From: Palauibacter sp965207805
GTDB taxonomy: Bacteria; Gemmatimonadota; Gemmatimonadetes; Palauibacterales; Palauibacteraceae
DNA length: 64,000 nt
Direction: 5' to 3'
Assembly (NCBI GenBank): GCA_965207805.1
Contig: OZ242312.1
Coordinates: 3,224,001 to 3,288,000, forward strand
Shown here: positions 8,875-17,209 of the stretch, piece after piece
How positions within the stretch are numbered: position 1 is the first letter of the stretch
Layout of the letters: every line of letters begins with the position of its first letter
The notes under the pieces: model-generated
Told to the model about the DNA's origin: nothing
The model's input: the letters and a program-made list of their open reading frames with translations, nothing else
Database searches by the model: none
Made by a program: the position numbers and the translations under genes

Positions 8875-9226
8875 AGATCCTGCGCTTCGGAAGCCCGCCG
8901 TGGACGGCGAACTTGAGCAGTTCCGTCTTTCTGCCGCGCTTTCGCCGAATCCCGATGATGACGTGGTCGACGACGTGGTCGCGGTCTTCGATGGAAACCG
9001 CCACATCGACGGACCCATCCGCGGCCGTGATCCGCGTCCGCACGGACCGGCCGGGTTCCGCGTCCGCCGTGCGCGCCGGGTTGCGGCACAGCGTGCGGGA
9101 TGAGCGGCGGCCGCCGGGCACCGGCCGCGACAGCTTCAACAGACGGAACCAGTCGGGCTGATAGCTTATCCGCCAGAGATTGCCGAGCTGGTCGAGTCCT
9201 CTTCCTTCGCGATTGTGTCTGGCCAT
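8873..9226 (-). CDS. Small basic conserved hypothetical protein
   Basis: A 117-residue protein rich in Arg and Lys, without signal peptide or membrane segment. It opens with MARHNREGRG and has a Trp/Tyr-rich segment (SYQPDWFRLLK) followed by a probable beta-rich domain and a basic KRRI end. I recall similar short proteins from Gemmatimonadota genomes but know no function. It sits between the MCE gene and rho, convergent with the former and divergent from the latter. The basic composition would suit nucleic-acid or ribosome contact, but that is only a guess. Its stop lies inside the hairpin at 8852-8874. Confidence 0.6.
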   Translation of the reverse strand: MARHNREGRGLDQLGNLWRISYQPDWFRLLKLSRPVPGGRRSSRTLCRNPARTADAEPGRSVRTRITAADGSVDVAVSIEDRDHVVDHVIIGIRRKRGRKTELLKFAVHGGLPKRRI

Positions 9227-9267
9227 CCGGCGCTCAAGGTCGCAGTTACGATTGCGGCGCGGTCGCC

Positions 9268-9296
9268 TTGACCGTGCCCGGCGGCACCATTATGGT
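9268..9296 (+). promoter_or_regulatory. Probable sigma-70-type promoter of rho
   Basis: TTGACC (9268-9273), a 17-bp spacer and TATGGT (9291-9296) match the -35 and -10 consensus at 5/6 and 4/6. Transcription would begin near 9303, leaving a leader of about 107 nt before rho ATG 9410. A small stem (GGTCC with GGACC, about 9302-9316) lies at the start of the leader. Long rho leaders are the usual site of Rho autoregulation in other bacteria. Confidence 0.5.
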
Positions 9297-9409
9297 CGGT
9301 GGGTCCACCTCGGACCACATCCCCCGGCCGCAAGCAGGACACCTCACGAACCGATCATGCCGCACGCGGCATGGCTGCAGCCCGGCTCACTCTCTTCCGG
9401 AGGAAGGCG

Positions 9410-10660
9410 ATGGACATCGCCGAACTCAAGTCGAAGTCGATCGGCGAACTTCATGACATGGCCGAAGAACTCGACATCCACAACTTCTCGGGCCTTCGAA
9501 AACAGGACCTGATCTTTCGGATCGAGCAGAATCTCCTCGATTCCGACATCGTCCTCCGAGGCGAGGGCGTCCTCGAGATTCTGCCGGAGGGCTACGGCTT
9601 TCTGCGGAGCCAGGACTGGAACTACCTCTACGGCCCGGACGACATCTACGTCTCCCCGTCGCAGATCAAGCGCTTCGACATGCGGACGGGGGACACCATC
9701 CAGGGCCGCGTGCGGCCGCCGAAGGAGGGAGAGCGCTACCTCGCCCTGCTGAAGGTGGAGACGCTGAACGGCGTGGATCCGGACAAGGCGAAGCACCGGA
9801 TCGCATTCGACAACCTCCGGCCGCGCTATCCGGAGGAACGGCTCGTCCTCGAGCAGGAAGACGGCGACGTGTCGATGCGGATTCTCGACCTCATCGCGCC
9901 GATCGGTAAGGGGCAGCGCAGCCTCATCGTCTCTCCGCCCAAGGCCGGAAAGACGATCCTTCTGCAGAAGATCGCGAACGCGATCGTCGAGAACCAACCG
10001 GACGCGAAGGTGATCGTGCTCCTCATCGACGAGCGGCCCGAAGAGGTCACGGACATGGAGGAGAACGTTCCGGCCGAGATCATCTCATCCACGTTCGATG
10101 AACCGGCGGACCGCCACACGCAGGTCGCGGAGATGGTGATCGAGAAGGCCAAGCGGCTGGTCGAATACCAGCACGACGTCGTGATCCTCCTCGATTCGAT
10201 CACGCGCCTCGCGCGGGCCTACAACACGACGGTCCCCCATTCGGGCAAGATCCTCTCCGGCGGCGTGGATGCGAACGCGCTCCACAGGCCCAAGCGCTTC
10301 TTCGGCGCGGCGCGAAACATCGAAGAGGGAGGCAGCCTCACGATCATCGCGACGGCCCTGATCGAGACGGGCAGCCGGATGGACGAGGTCATCTTCGAGG
10401 AATTCAAGGGCACGGGGAACAGCGAAGTCCTGCTGGACCGCCAGATCTCCGACAAGCGGATCTACCCCGCGATCGACCTCAACCGATCGAGCACGCGCAA
10501 GGAGGAACTCCTCCTGAACGAGGTCGAACTCAACCGGATGTACCTGCTGCGGAATTTCCTCTCCGACATGCCGCCGGCCGAGGCGATTCAGTTCATGATC
10601 GAACGGCTGCAGCGAACGGACACGAACCAGGAGTTCCTCGACTCGATGGCTGGCGGATAG
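9410..10660 (+). CDS. rho: Transcription termination factor Rho
   Basis: A 416-residue hexameric RNA helicase that releases RNA polymerase at Rho-dependent sites. An N-terminal Rho-N helical domain (DIAELKSKSIGEL) precedes the OB RNA-binding fold (YGFLRS and YVSPSQIKRF). The RecA-like ATPase core carries Walker A PPKAGKT at about 176-182, DERPEEV, the Q-loop LLDSITRLARAYN and the R-loop segment SGKILSGGVD. Length matches the usual 415-420. ATG 9410 is preceded by a strong GGAGGAAGG ribosome site; the longer open frame to 9299 lacks one. The long acidic insertion found in some actinobacterial Rho proteins is absent. It has its own promoter and leader. Confidence 0.97.
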   Translation: MDIAELKSKSIGELHDMAEELDIHNFSGLRKQDLIFRIEQNLLDSDIVLRGEGVLEILPEGYGFLRSQDWNYLYGPDDIYVSPSQIKRFDMRTGDTIQGRVRPPKEGERYLALLKVETLNGVDPDKAKHRIAFDNLRPRYPEERLVLEQEDGDVSMRILDLIAPIGKGQRSLIVSPPKAGKTILLQKIANAIVENQPDAKVIVLLIDERPEEVTDMEENVPAEIISSTFDEPADRHTQVAEMVIEKAKRLVEYQHDVVILLDSITRLARAYNTTVPHSGKILSGGVDANALHRPKRFFGAARNIEEGGSLTIIATALIETGSRMDEVIFEEFKGTGNSEVLLDRQISDKRIYPAIDLNRSSTRKEELLLNEVELNRMYLLRNFLSDMPPAEAIQFMIERLQRTDTNQEFLDSMAGG

Positions 10661-10688
10661 CCGACATTGCGGCTCGCGCGCGCCATTC

Positions 10689-13511
10689 TCACGGCGCCTG
10701 CAGCCAGCGGTCTTCCAGCACCTCCAGCAGCGCCGAGCGCGTGACCTCCCCTGCCGTCAGCGTCACGCGGTACATGCCCGGCGACACGGGCAGCCCGGCT
10801 CCGCCCTGACTCTGGAGGCCCGGGTTCATGCGCAGATTCCAGATCACGCGGTTCAGACCCGGCCGGCCGGTGCCCTCGAGGTCGCGCACGACTCTTCCCG
10901 TGGCGAGTTCCGAGACCTGGATCGACACTTCGGCCGGAGAACCCAGGTAGTACTGAATCATCGTCCCGGCGGGGGCGCTCTCGCCCGTCCAGTTCTTGTC
11001 GCCGGTGACGGAGCGGCTGCGCTGGATATCGTTCTTCCAGAGGACGGCGGGACGCGGGTCGAAGAGGTGTGCGTCGCTCGCCTGGACGCTGTCGGTCATC
11101 GCCTGGAGAGCCGTGACGTCGTCGAGCACATAAACGCTGCGGCCGTGCGTCGCGAGCACGAGGTCGTTCTCGCGGGGGTGGACGAGCACGTCGTCGATCC
11201 GGACCACGGGCAGGTCCGGCATGAAATCGTGCCACGTGCCGCCCTCATCGAACGAGACGTGGAAGCCGAACTCGGTGCCGGCGTAGAGGAGACGGGGATT
11301 CCGCGGATCCTGCCGCACCGTGTTCACGTTTCCGAACGGCGGCAGATTCGACGTGATGTCCTCCCACGTCGCGCCGTAGTCGCGGGTCACGTACACGTGG
11401 GGGCGCAGGTCGTCGTTCTTGTGCCCGTCGATCGAGACATACGCGGTCGCCGCGTCCGCATGCGAGGCTTCCACCCGGGACACGTAGTGCCGCGTCGTAC
11501 CGCCGGGGAGGTTGCGGCTGACCTCGGTCCAGGTCGCCCCGCCGTCGCGGCTCACCTGGATGTTGCCGTCGTCGGTCCCGGCCCAGAGCAGGCCCGGGAC
11601 GATGGGCGACTCGGCGATGGACGTCATGCTGCCCCACATCGACACACCGTCGTTTCGCGACAGGGTGCACTCCGTCCCGCGCTCGAACTGGGAGCAGCGC
11701 GGGATGCCGTTGGCCACCCCCATCACGACCTCGGCGTCCCGATCCACGTCCTTCGTGAGGTCCGGGCCCATCGTCCACGTCTCTCCACGGTCGCGCGACG
11801 TGAAGAACCGGTTGCCGCCCGCGTGCAGGATGCGCGGGTTGTGAGGCGAGAGGAGGAACGGCGTGTTCCAGTTCCACCGGATTCCGGTGTCGGTCGCCGG
11901 AACCGGGGCAATGTTCGTGTCCGTCGGATCCTCTTCACCCGGAACCCGGGGGGTGATGGGGCGCGAGACGCCCTCGCGCAGATCCACGCGCCGGAGACGC
12001 CCATTCTGGGACTCGACGAACACGATCGCCGGGTCCGTCGGGTCCACCTGCGTGTAGAACCCGTCGCCGCCGCCGACCCGATACCAGTCCTGCGCGAGGA
12101 TCGGCCCCGAACGCACGGAACTCGGCCCGCACCAGCTTCCGTTGTCCTGAAGGCCCGTGCACACATGGTAGGGGCGCCGCATGTCCACCGAGGCGTGATA
12201 GGGCTGCCCGACGGCCCACGGCCGCAGCGCTTCCCAGGTCTCGCCCTGATCCCAGCTCACGTCGACCCCCCCATCGTTGCCGATCACGAGGTGGTCGTGG
12301 TCGGCCGGATCGATCCAGAACGCGTGCTGATCGACGTGGCCGTACCCGCTCAGCACCTCCCAGGTGCGGCCGCCGTCGCGTGACTTCGACACCCGCTGAT
12401 CCACGGTATAGACGAGATCCGGATCCTCGGGGGAAACGCGGATCTGGCTGAAGTACATGGGGCGTCCGTTCTCGTTGCTCCGGAACTCCCATGTGCGGCC
12501 CTTGTCCTCCGATCGCCAGACCCCGGACCATTGCGGGTCGGGCGGGAGCGAATCGACTCTCGCAAGCCTGCGCCATTCGTCCTGCTCCTGCTCGGAGAGC
12601 GGCGACTCGCGGTCCGCGGCCACTTCGATCTGGGCGTAGACCACATCGGGATCGGCGGGCGTCATGGCGAGCGCGATGCGGCCCAACGTGCCGGCGGGAA
12701 GTCCGGCTCCCTCGACGGGCGACCAGCTCTCTCCGCCGTCCCCGGACCGCCAGATTCCGCTTCCCGGCCCGCCGCCGACGAAACAGCACACGGTGCGTCG
12801 ACGCTGATAGGTGGAGGCGAACAGGACATCGGGATCCGAGGGATCCATGACGAGATCCGTCGCGCCGGTGTCCTCATCCACCGCGAGTACGTGGCGCCAG
12901 CTCTCCCCCCCGTCGCTGGACTTGAACACGCCGCGCTCGGCGTTGGGACCGAAGAGATGGCCGACCGCGGCCACCCACACGACGTCCGGATTCGTCGGGT
13001 GGACGAGGACGCGCGCGATGCTCTGCGTCTCCCGCAGTCCCATGTGCGCGAACGTGGCGCCGCCGTCGGTGCTCTTGTAGACACCGTAACCGAACGACGA
13101 ACTCTGCCGGTTGTTCGCCTCGCCCGTACCCACGAAGAGGACATCGGGATCGGAGGGCGCGAGGGCGAGGGCGCCGATGGAGTGCGTCTCGTAGCTGTCG
13201 AAGATCGACTCGAACGTCGTGCCGTGGTTCGTCGTCTTCCACAGACCGCCGGTCGCGAAGCCGACGTAGAAGATCCGTGTGTCCTCGGGGTGGACCGCGA
13301 GGTCATCGACGCGGCCGCCCTGCCCCGTCGGGCCGATGGACCGCCACCGGAACCCCTGCAGCAGAGGGTGCCCGGGGGCGTTGATGACGGCCTCCGCGTC
13401 TTCATCCCGCGCTCCGTCCTGGGCATGTACAGGCGCTGTCGGCGCGAGTACGGCCGCGAACAGCGCGAGCGCGATCGTCGAGGGGGTGCATGTGCGCGAT
13501 GCGTATGGCAT
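10689..13511 (-). CDS. Secreted VPS10/sialidase-type beta-propeller protein
   Basis: A 940-residue exported protein. A signal peptide spans residues 1 to about 30 (hydrophobic core TIALALFAAVLAP, cleavage after PVHA). Many Asp-box repeats follow (for example KSTDGGATF, KSSDGGESW, RSGDGGESW, RSEDKGRTW, VSRDGGATW), as in sortilin VPS10 and BNR propellers, filling two propellers. The last 100 or so residues look like an Ig/FlgD-like beta domain. Such proteins are often called glycosyl hydrolases, yet no catalytic residue set can be confirmed here, so a binding or peptidase-accessory role is possible. ATG 13511 has a GAGAGAAG ribosome site and a strong promoter upstream. A frame extending to 13703 lacks a plausible start. 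Confidence 0.82.
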   Translation of the reverse strand: MPYASRTCTPSTIALALFAAVLAPTAPVHAQDGARDEDAEAVINAPGHPLLQGFRWRSIGPTGQGGRVDDLAVHPEDTRIFYVGFATGGLWKTTNHGTTFESIFDSYETHSIGALALAPSDPDVLFVGTGEANNRQSSSFGYGVYKSTDGGATFAHMGLRETQSIARVLVHPTNPDVVWVAAVGHLFGPNAERGVFKSSDGGESWRHVLAVDEDTGATDLVMDPSDPDVLFASTYQRRRTVCCFVGGGPGSGIWRSGDGGESWSPVEGAGLPAGTLGRIALAMTPADPDVVYAQIEVAADRESPLSEQEQDEWRRLARVDSLPPDPQWSGVWRSEDKGRTWEFRSNENGRPMYFSQIRVSPEDPDLVYTVDQRVSKSRDGGRTWEVLSGYGHVDQHAFWIDPADHDHLVIGNDGGVDVSWDQGETWEALRPWAVGQPYHASVDMRRPYHVCTGLQDNGSWCGPSSVRSGPILAQDWYRVGGGDGFYTQVDPTDPAIVFVESQNGRLRRVDLREGVSRPITPRVPGEEDPTDTNIAPVPATDTGIRWNWNTPFLLSPHNPRILHAGGNRFFTSRDRGETWTMGPDLTKDVDRDAEVVMGVANGIPRCSQFERGTECTLSRNDGVSMWGSMTSIAESPIVPGLLWAGTDDGNIQVSRDGGATWTEVSRNLPGGTTRHYVSRVEASHADAATAYVSIDGHKNDDLRPHVYVTRDYGATWEDITSNLPPFGNVNTVRQDPRNPRLLYAGTEFGFHVSFDEGGTWHDFMPDLPVVRIDDVLVHPRENDLVLATHGRSVYVLDDVTALQAMTDSVQASDAHLFDPRPAVLWKNDIQRSRSVTGDKNWTGESAPAGTMIQYYLGSPAEVSIQVSELATGRVVRDLEGTGRPGLNRVIWNLRMNPGLQSQGGAGLPVSPGMYRVTLTAGEVTRSALLEVLEDRWLQAP

Positions 13512-13550
13512 GGAATCTTCTCTCGGTACGGACCGGGGTGGCGAACCGGC

Positions 13551-13580
13551 ATTATCCGACAAGCGGTCGGAGTCTGTCAA
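13551..13580 (-). promoter_or_regulatory. Near-consensus promoter of the propeller protein gene
   Basis: On the minus strand, a perfect TTGACA (13580-13575), an 18-bp spacer and GATAAT (13556-13551) precede the gene at 13511. The expected start near 13544 gives a leader of about 33 nt with a ribosome site. It is the best consensus promoter noticed in the window, suggesting strong constitutive expression. Confidence 0.65.
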
Positions 13581-13666
13581 AGCCGGGGATTCGGCGAAAC
13601 CGCCGGCGACTTGCCCGCGGGACCGTGGAAAAGCATGCTGCGGAGTGCCGCGCGACTGGAGGATCC

Positions 13667-13912
13667 ATGCCGATATACGAGTACCGGTGCCGCGAGTGTT
13701 CACACGAGTTCGAACTCCTCGTGCGGGGTTCGATGACGCCCGCGTGCGCTTTGTGCGCGAGTGCGGAGCTGGACCGACTCATCTCCCTCCCACGGGTCCA
13801 CTCCGATGCCCGCAAGGAACGGTCGCTCGCCGCGGCGAAGAAACGCGACGCGAAGCTCGGGAGCGAACGCACGCGAGCGCAGCGGGAGTACGAACTGAGC
13901 CATAACGACTGA
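13667..13912 (+). CDS. FmdB-family zinc ribbon protein
   Basis: An 81-residue protein with the FmdB-type start MPIYEYRCRECSHEFE. Two cysteine pairs (Cys8/Cys11 and Cys27/Cys30) form a compact zinc ribbon. The C-terminal half is a basic, charged helix (RKERSLAAAKKR). The family was first linked to formamidase regulation, but the true role is unresolved. ATG 13667 is chosen over an upstream in-frame ATG at 13490 because of a GGAGG ribosome site and because the family always begins with this motif. It is divergent from the propeller gene. Confidence 0.85.
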   Translation: MPIYEYRCRECSHEFELLVRGSMTPACALCASAELDRLISLPRVHSDARKERSLAAAKKRDAKLGSERTRAQREYELSHND

Positions 13913-13996
13913 TTCCTGCGGGCGGACGCCCGGGGCATGTGACCGCGGTGGATCCGTGATACGGATGGGTGGGGCGAGGCGGACGGAGAGGATGGG

Positions 13997-14392
13997 ATGA
14001 CGGAAACCTACGCGCAGGCGCTGGCCGAGCACGGGATCGAGGACGTACAGCCCCGCTATCGACAACTCCTCCTGCGGTTGAAGACGCGCGATGGCGAAGC
14101 CTACGAGCGTGCCGTCGCGCGCTATCGGTCGGATGTGGAAGGCGTGACGGGGGGCGGCGAGGCGCTGGCGGCGTGGCTTTCCTATGGGGCGTGGCTGGCT
14201 TCCAGCCTGGAGCCCGGGGGACTCTTCACGATTTCGGAGGAAGGACTCGCGGCGCGCGCGCCGGACCCGTTCCCGGCGGGTGCCATGCTGATCCATCTGC
14301 CCGATGCGGCGAACCGCAAGGGCTTCGTGATCGCCATGCCCGCGACCCCGTCCGAAGCGCAGCGCGCCACGGCCGACCTGCTGTGTGAGTAG
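13997..14392 (+). CDS. Conserved hypothetical protein
   Basis: A 131-residue soluble protein starting MTETYAQALAEHG, with an acidic helical N-terminal half and a mixed C-terminal half ending in helix-favouring EAQRATADLL. It has no signal peptide, membrane segment or recognised motif. ATG 13997 follows a GGAGAGGATGGG purine-rich ribosome site. It lies 72 nt upstream of the topoisomerase A gene and runs the same way, so they may share a transcript. No function can be assigned from sequence. Confidence 0.6.
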   Translation: MTETYAQALAEHGIEDVQPRYRQLLLRLKTRDGEAYERAVARYRSDVEGVTGGGEALAAWLSYGAWLASSLEPGGLFTISEEGLAARAPDPFPAGAMLIHLPDAANRKGFVIAMPATPSEAQRATADLLCE

Positions 14393-14464
14393 GGGTCCCG
14401 CCGGCCGGGGTCGGCGCGTGATGATGATGACGAGGATGGCTGAGGTGGAAGAGGAGGCACGGCT

Positions 14465-16993
14465 GTGACGCAAGGCACCCTGCAGCACGAACGCATCGAG
14501 CGCCGCGCGCTGGAGCAGGAAATGCGCGAGTCGTTCATCGACTACTCGATGAGCGTCATCGTGCAGCGCGCGCTCCCCGATGCCCGCGACGGCCTGAAGC
14601 CGGTTCATCGCCGCATCCTGTACGCGATGCTGGAAGAGGGGATGCGCCCCTCGCGACCGCACAAGAAGAGCGCGACGGTCGTGGGCGACGTGCTGGGCCG
14701 GTATCACCCGCATGGGGATGGCGCCGTGTACGACACCATCGTCCGCATGGTCCAGGATTTTTCGCTGCGCTATCCGCTCATCGACGGCCAGGGCAACTTC
14801 GGTTCGATCGACGGCGATTCCGCCGCGGCCTACCGCTACACGGAAGTGCGGATGACGCCGGTCGCGATGGATCTCCTCGCCGACATCGAGCGCGACACGG
14901 TCGACATGCGGCCCAACTTCGACGGGCGCCTGACCGAACCCGCGGTCCTGCCCTGCCGGCTGCCGCACCTCCTGCTGAACGGCAGCGACGGGATCGCGGT
15001 CGGCATGGCGACGAAGATCCCGCCGCACAACGCCGGGGAACTCCTCGCGGCGGTCGACCACCTCGTCGCGAACCCTAATTGCGACAGCGAAGAGCTGCTC
15101 GCCCGCCTGCCCGGGCCTGACTTCCCGACGGGCGGATACATCTGGGGCCGGGCCGGCATCGAATCCGCCTACCGTACAGGGCGCGGGCGGCTCGACATGC
15201 GCGCCAGGGTCCACCTGGAGGAAGGCAGGTTCGGGAAGAGTTCGCTGATCGTCACGGAACTTCCCTATCAGGTGAACAAGACGCGCGTCATCGAGCAGAT
15301 CACGAAGCTCGTGCGCGCCGGGCGGGCCGATGCGATCACCGACCTCCGCGACGAGTCCGACCGGGACGGGATCCGGCTCGTGATCGAACTCAAGCGCGAC
15401 GCGAAGCCGAAGAAGGTGCTCGCGACCCTGTTCAAGAAGACGCAACTCCGGTACACGTTCGGCGTGATCATGCTCGCGCTCGTCGATGGCAAGCCCGAGG
15501 AGCTGGATCTGAGAGCGGTGCTTGGCACGTGGATCGACCATCGCCTCTCCGTGATCCGCCGCGGCGCGGCGCACGACCTCGCGAGGGCCCGGGACCGCGC
15601 GCACGTCGTCGAGGGGCTTCGGGCAGCGCTCGATGAAATCGACCGCGTCATCGACATCATCCGCGGCTCGAAGACGCCGGCGGACGCACGGAAGGAACTC
15701 CTCGCCGCGTTCGACCTCACGGAGCGGCAGGCGGACGCGATCCTTGCGATGCGGCTCGTCCAGCTGACCGGTCTGGAGCGGGACAAGCTGGCGGAGGAGC
15801 TGCGGGGGCTGCGGGAGGAGATCACGCGCCTGACCGCGCTGGTCGAGGACGAGGCGTCCCGGCGCGGATTCCTGCGGGAGGAGATCGCGGAACTCGCGCG
15901 ACGCTACGACGACCCCAGGCGGACGGAGATCCTCGATGGCGACGCGGAGTTCCGGCTGTCGAAGGGTGGCGGCGGCGAGGCGCAGCTGGTGCTGGTGAGC
16001 CGCGGTGGCTACGTGAAGGCTCAGCCGGCCGCTACCGGCGGGGGGATGGCAGGCGCCGAAGCGCTGTCCGAGCGCGAAGGCGACTTCGCGCGCCACGCGT
16101 TCCTGGCGCGGGGAACGCATACGCTCCTCGCCATCACGGCCCGCGGCAACGCGCATGCGCTACCCGTGTCGGCGCTGCCGAGGGGCACGCGGAGTTCCCG
16201 GGGCCGCCACGTCGAAGAGTTCATCGACCTGGAGCTGGGAGACGAGATCGTCGCGCTGCTCGCGGCCGAGACGTTCTCCGACGACCGATTCCTCGTGATC
16301 GCCACGAGACGGGGTCACGTGAAGCGCTCGGCGCTGTCCGAGTACGCGAACGCCCGGAGCGCGGGCATCATCGGTGCCGGCATCACGCGCGGCGACGAGG
16401 TCGTGGCCGCGTTCGTCACCGAAGGGACCAGTGACCTTCTGTTCGCGACGCGGTCGGGCCAGGCGATCCGGTTCCCCGAGTCCGCCACTCGCGTGATGGG
16501 CCGCACGGCCCGCGGCGTTAAAGCCATCGATCTCGCACGCGATGATGTCGTCGTCGCCGCGGCGGCGCCGCGCGCGGATTCCGATCTGCTGGTGGCGACC
16601 ACCTCCGGGTACGGCAAGCGCATCCCGTTCACGGAATTCAAGGTCCAGGGGCGGGCGGGCAAGGGGTTCACCGTCCTCCCGGAGCGAGAGCGGACCGGCG
16701 GACTCGTGGGATTCACAGAAGCGCACGACGCGGACGAGGTGGCCTGGGAACTGTCCGATGGATCGGTAGAGGCGACGCCGGCGGCCAGCGTGATCCGTCG
16801 CTCTCCTCGCGAGGCCGGGCGCCCGGCCGTCCGACCGCCGGCCGGCGTTGCGGTCGAGGCTGTACACCCGATGCACTCGGGACGCCGTGCGCGCACCGGA
16901 TCTCCTCCCCGCGAGGGAACCGGCGCCCATCCCCTCCGGGGAATACCCTCGGATGACGAGGATTCGCAGGCCGAGTTCGAGTTCGAAGCGTGA
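14465..16993 (+). CDS. gyrA: Type IIA topoisomerase subunit A (GyrA/ParC type)
   Basis: An 842-residue DNA breakage-reunion subunit. The catalytic tyrosine is Tyr125 in AAYRYTEVR, and the quinolone-determining helix reads HPHGDGAVYD at 81-90. The position equal to E. coli Ser83 is Gly86 here. The C-terminal beta-pinwheel begins near 500, with blade motifs GGYVKAQ, RRGHVKR and SGYGKRI. In the first blade the GyrA box (QRRGG-type) that wraps DNA is replaced by ATGGGMAGA, which favours a ParC-like or non-supercoiling enzyme; gyrB lies 7 kb away. A Pro/Arg-rich segment and an acidic tail (DDEDSQ) end the protein. GTG 14465 starts the gene. The family is certain; gyrA versus parC is not. Confidence 0.85.
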   Translation: MTQGTLQHERIERRALEQEMRESFIDYSMSVIVQRALPDARDGLKPVHRRILYAMLEEGMRPSRPHKKSATVVGDVLGRYHPHGDGAVYDTIVRMVQDFSLRYPLIDGQGNFGSIDGDSAAAYRYTEVRMTPVAMDLLADIERDTVDMRPNFDGRLTEPAVLPCRLPHLLLNGSDGIAVGMATKIPPHNAGELLAAVDHLVANPNCDSEELLARLPGPDFPTGGYIWGRAGIESAYRTGRGRLDMRARVHLEEGRFGKSSLIVTELPYQVNKTRVIEQITKLVRAGRADAITDLRDESDRDGIRLVIELKRDAKPKKVLATLFKKTQLRYTFGVIMLALVDGKPEELDLRAVLGTWIDHRLSVIRRGAAHDLARARDRAHVVEGLRAALDEIDRVIDIIRGSKTPADARKELLAAFDLTERQADAILAMRLVQLTGLERDKLAEELRGLREEITRLTALVEDEASRRGFLREEIAELARRYDDPRRTEILDGDAEFRLSKGGGGEAQLVLVSRGGYVKAQPAATGGGMAGAEALSEREGDFARHAFLARGTHTLLAITARGNAHALPVSALPRGTRSSRGRHVEEFIDLELGDEIVALLAAETFSDDRFLVIATRRGHVKRSALSEYANARSAGIIGAGITRGDEVVAAFVTEGTSDLLFATRSGQAIRFPESATRVMGRTARGVKAIDLARDDVVVAAAAPRADSDLLVATTSGYGKRIPFTEFKVQGRAGKGFTVLPERERTGGLVGFTEAHDADEVAWELSDGSVEATPAASVIRRSPREAGRPAVRPPAGVAVEAVHPMHSGRRARTGSPPREGTGAHPLRGIPSDDEDSQAEFEFEA

Positions 16994-16998
16994 GACTG

Positions 16999-17174
16999 CT
17001 AGCAGTCCGTGGCAAAACCCCGCGTCAGCGCCGAGAGCGGTGAAGCGCTCGCCTGACAAGGAGCGACGAGGGAGCATAGCAGGGCTACGTGACCGAGGAG
17101 CGACGCAGAGCGCAGCGGCTCAGGCGAGATGCAGCGCCGCTCGAACGTAGCGGGGTTTTGCCACGGACTGCTAG
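16999..17174. repeat. 176-bp palindromic non-coding element with 24-bp perfect inverted ends
   Basis: The left arm 16999-17022 and right arm 17151-17174 are perfect 24-bp reverse complements (25 with the next base pair). Inside, 17049-17056 (TCGCCTGA) pairs with 17120-17127, and GAGCGG-type segments extend this imperfectly. A direct repeat GGAGCGACG occurs near 17060 and 17097. The whole could fold as one long cruciform or RNA hairpin. It starts 6 nt after the topoisomerase stop and ends 36 nt before the next start. There is no transposase or plausible coding frame. It resembles a REP/MITE-like element or a very large terminator. Confidence 0.7.
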
Positions 17175-17209
17175 GTTCCGGCTCCATTGCAACTCGTCCG
17201 GGAGAGTCC

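Noticed and set aside
10659..10674. Terminator after rho (AGCCG/CGGCT stem)
   Set aside because: Only five pairs with a six-base loop, overlapping the stop codon and without a U-run; too weak to list.
11067..12383. Plus-strand frame of 438 codons inside the propeller gene
   Set aside because: Composition mirrors the complementary strand of Asp-box repeats; no ribosome site or motif supports it.
13700..16156. Long open frame (818 codons) on the minus strand opposite the topoisomerase gene
   Set aside because: High GC content creates long antisense frames; its residues are Arg/Gly/Pro/His-rich without any domain, and the plus strand carries an unmistakable topoisomerase.
16999..17174. Insertion sequence
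   Set aside because: The inverted ends are perfect, but the space between them is far too short for a transposase and no open frame or flanking duplication is visible.
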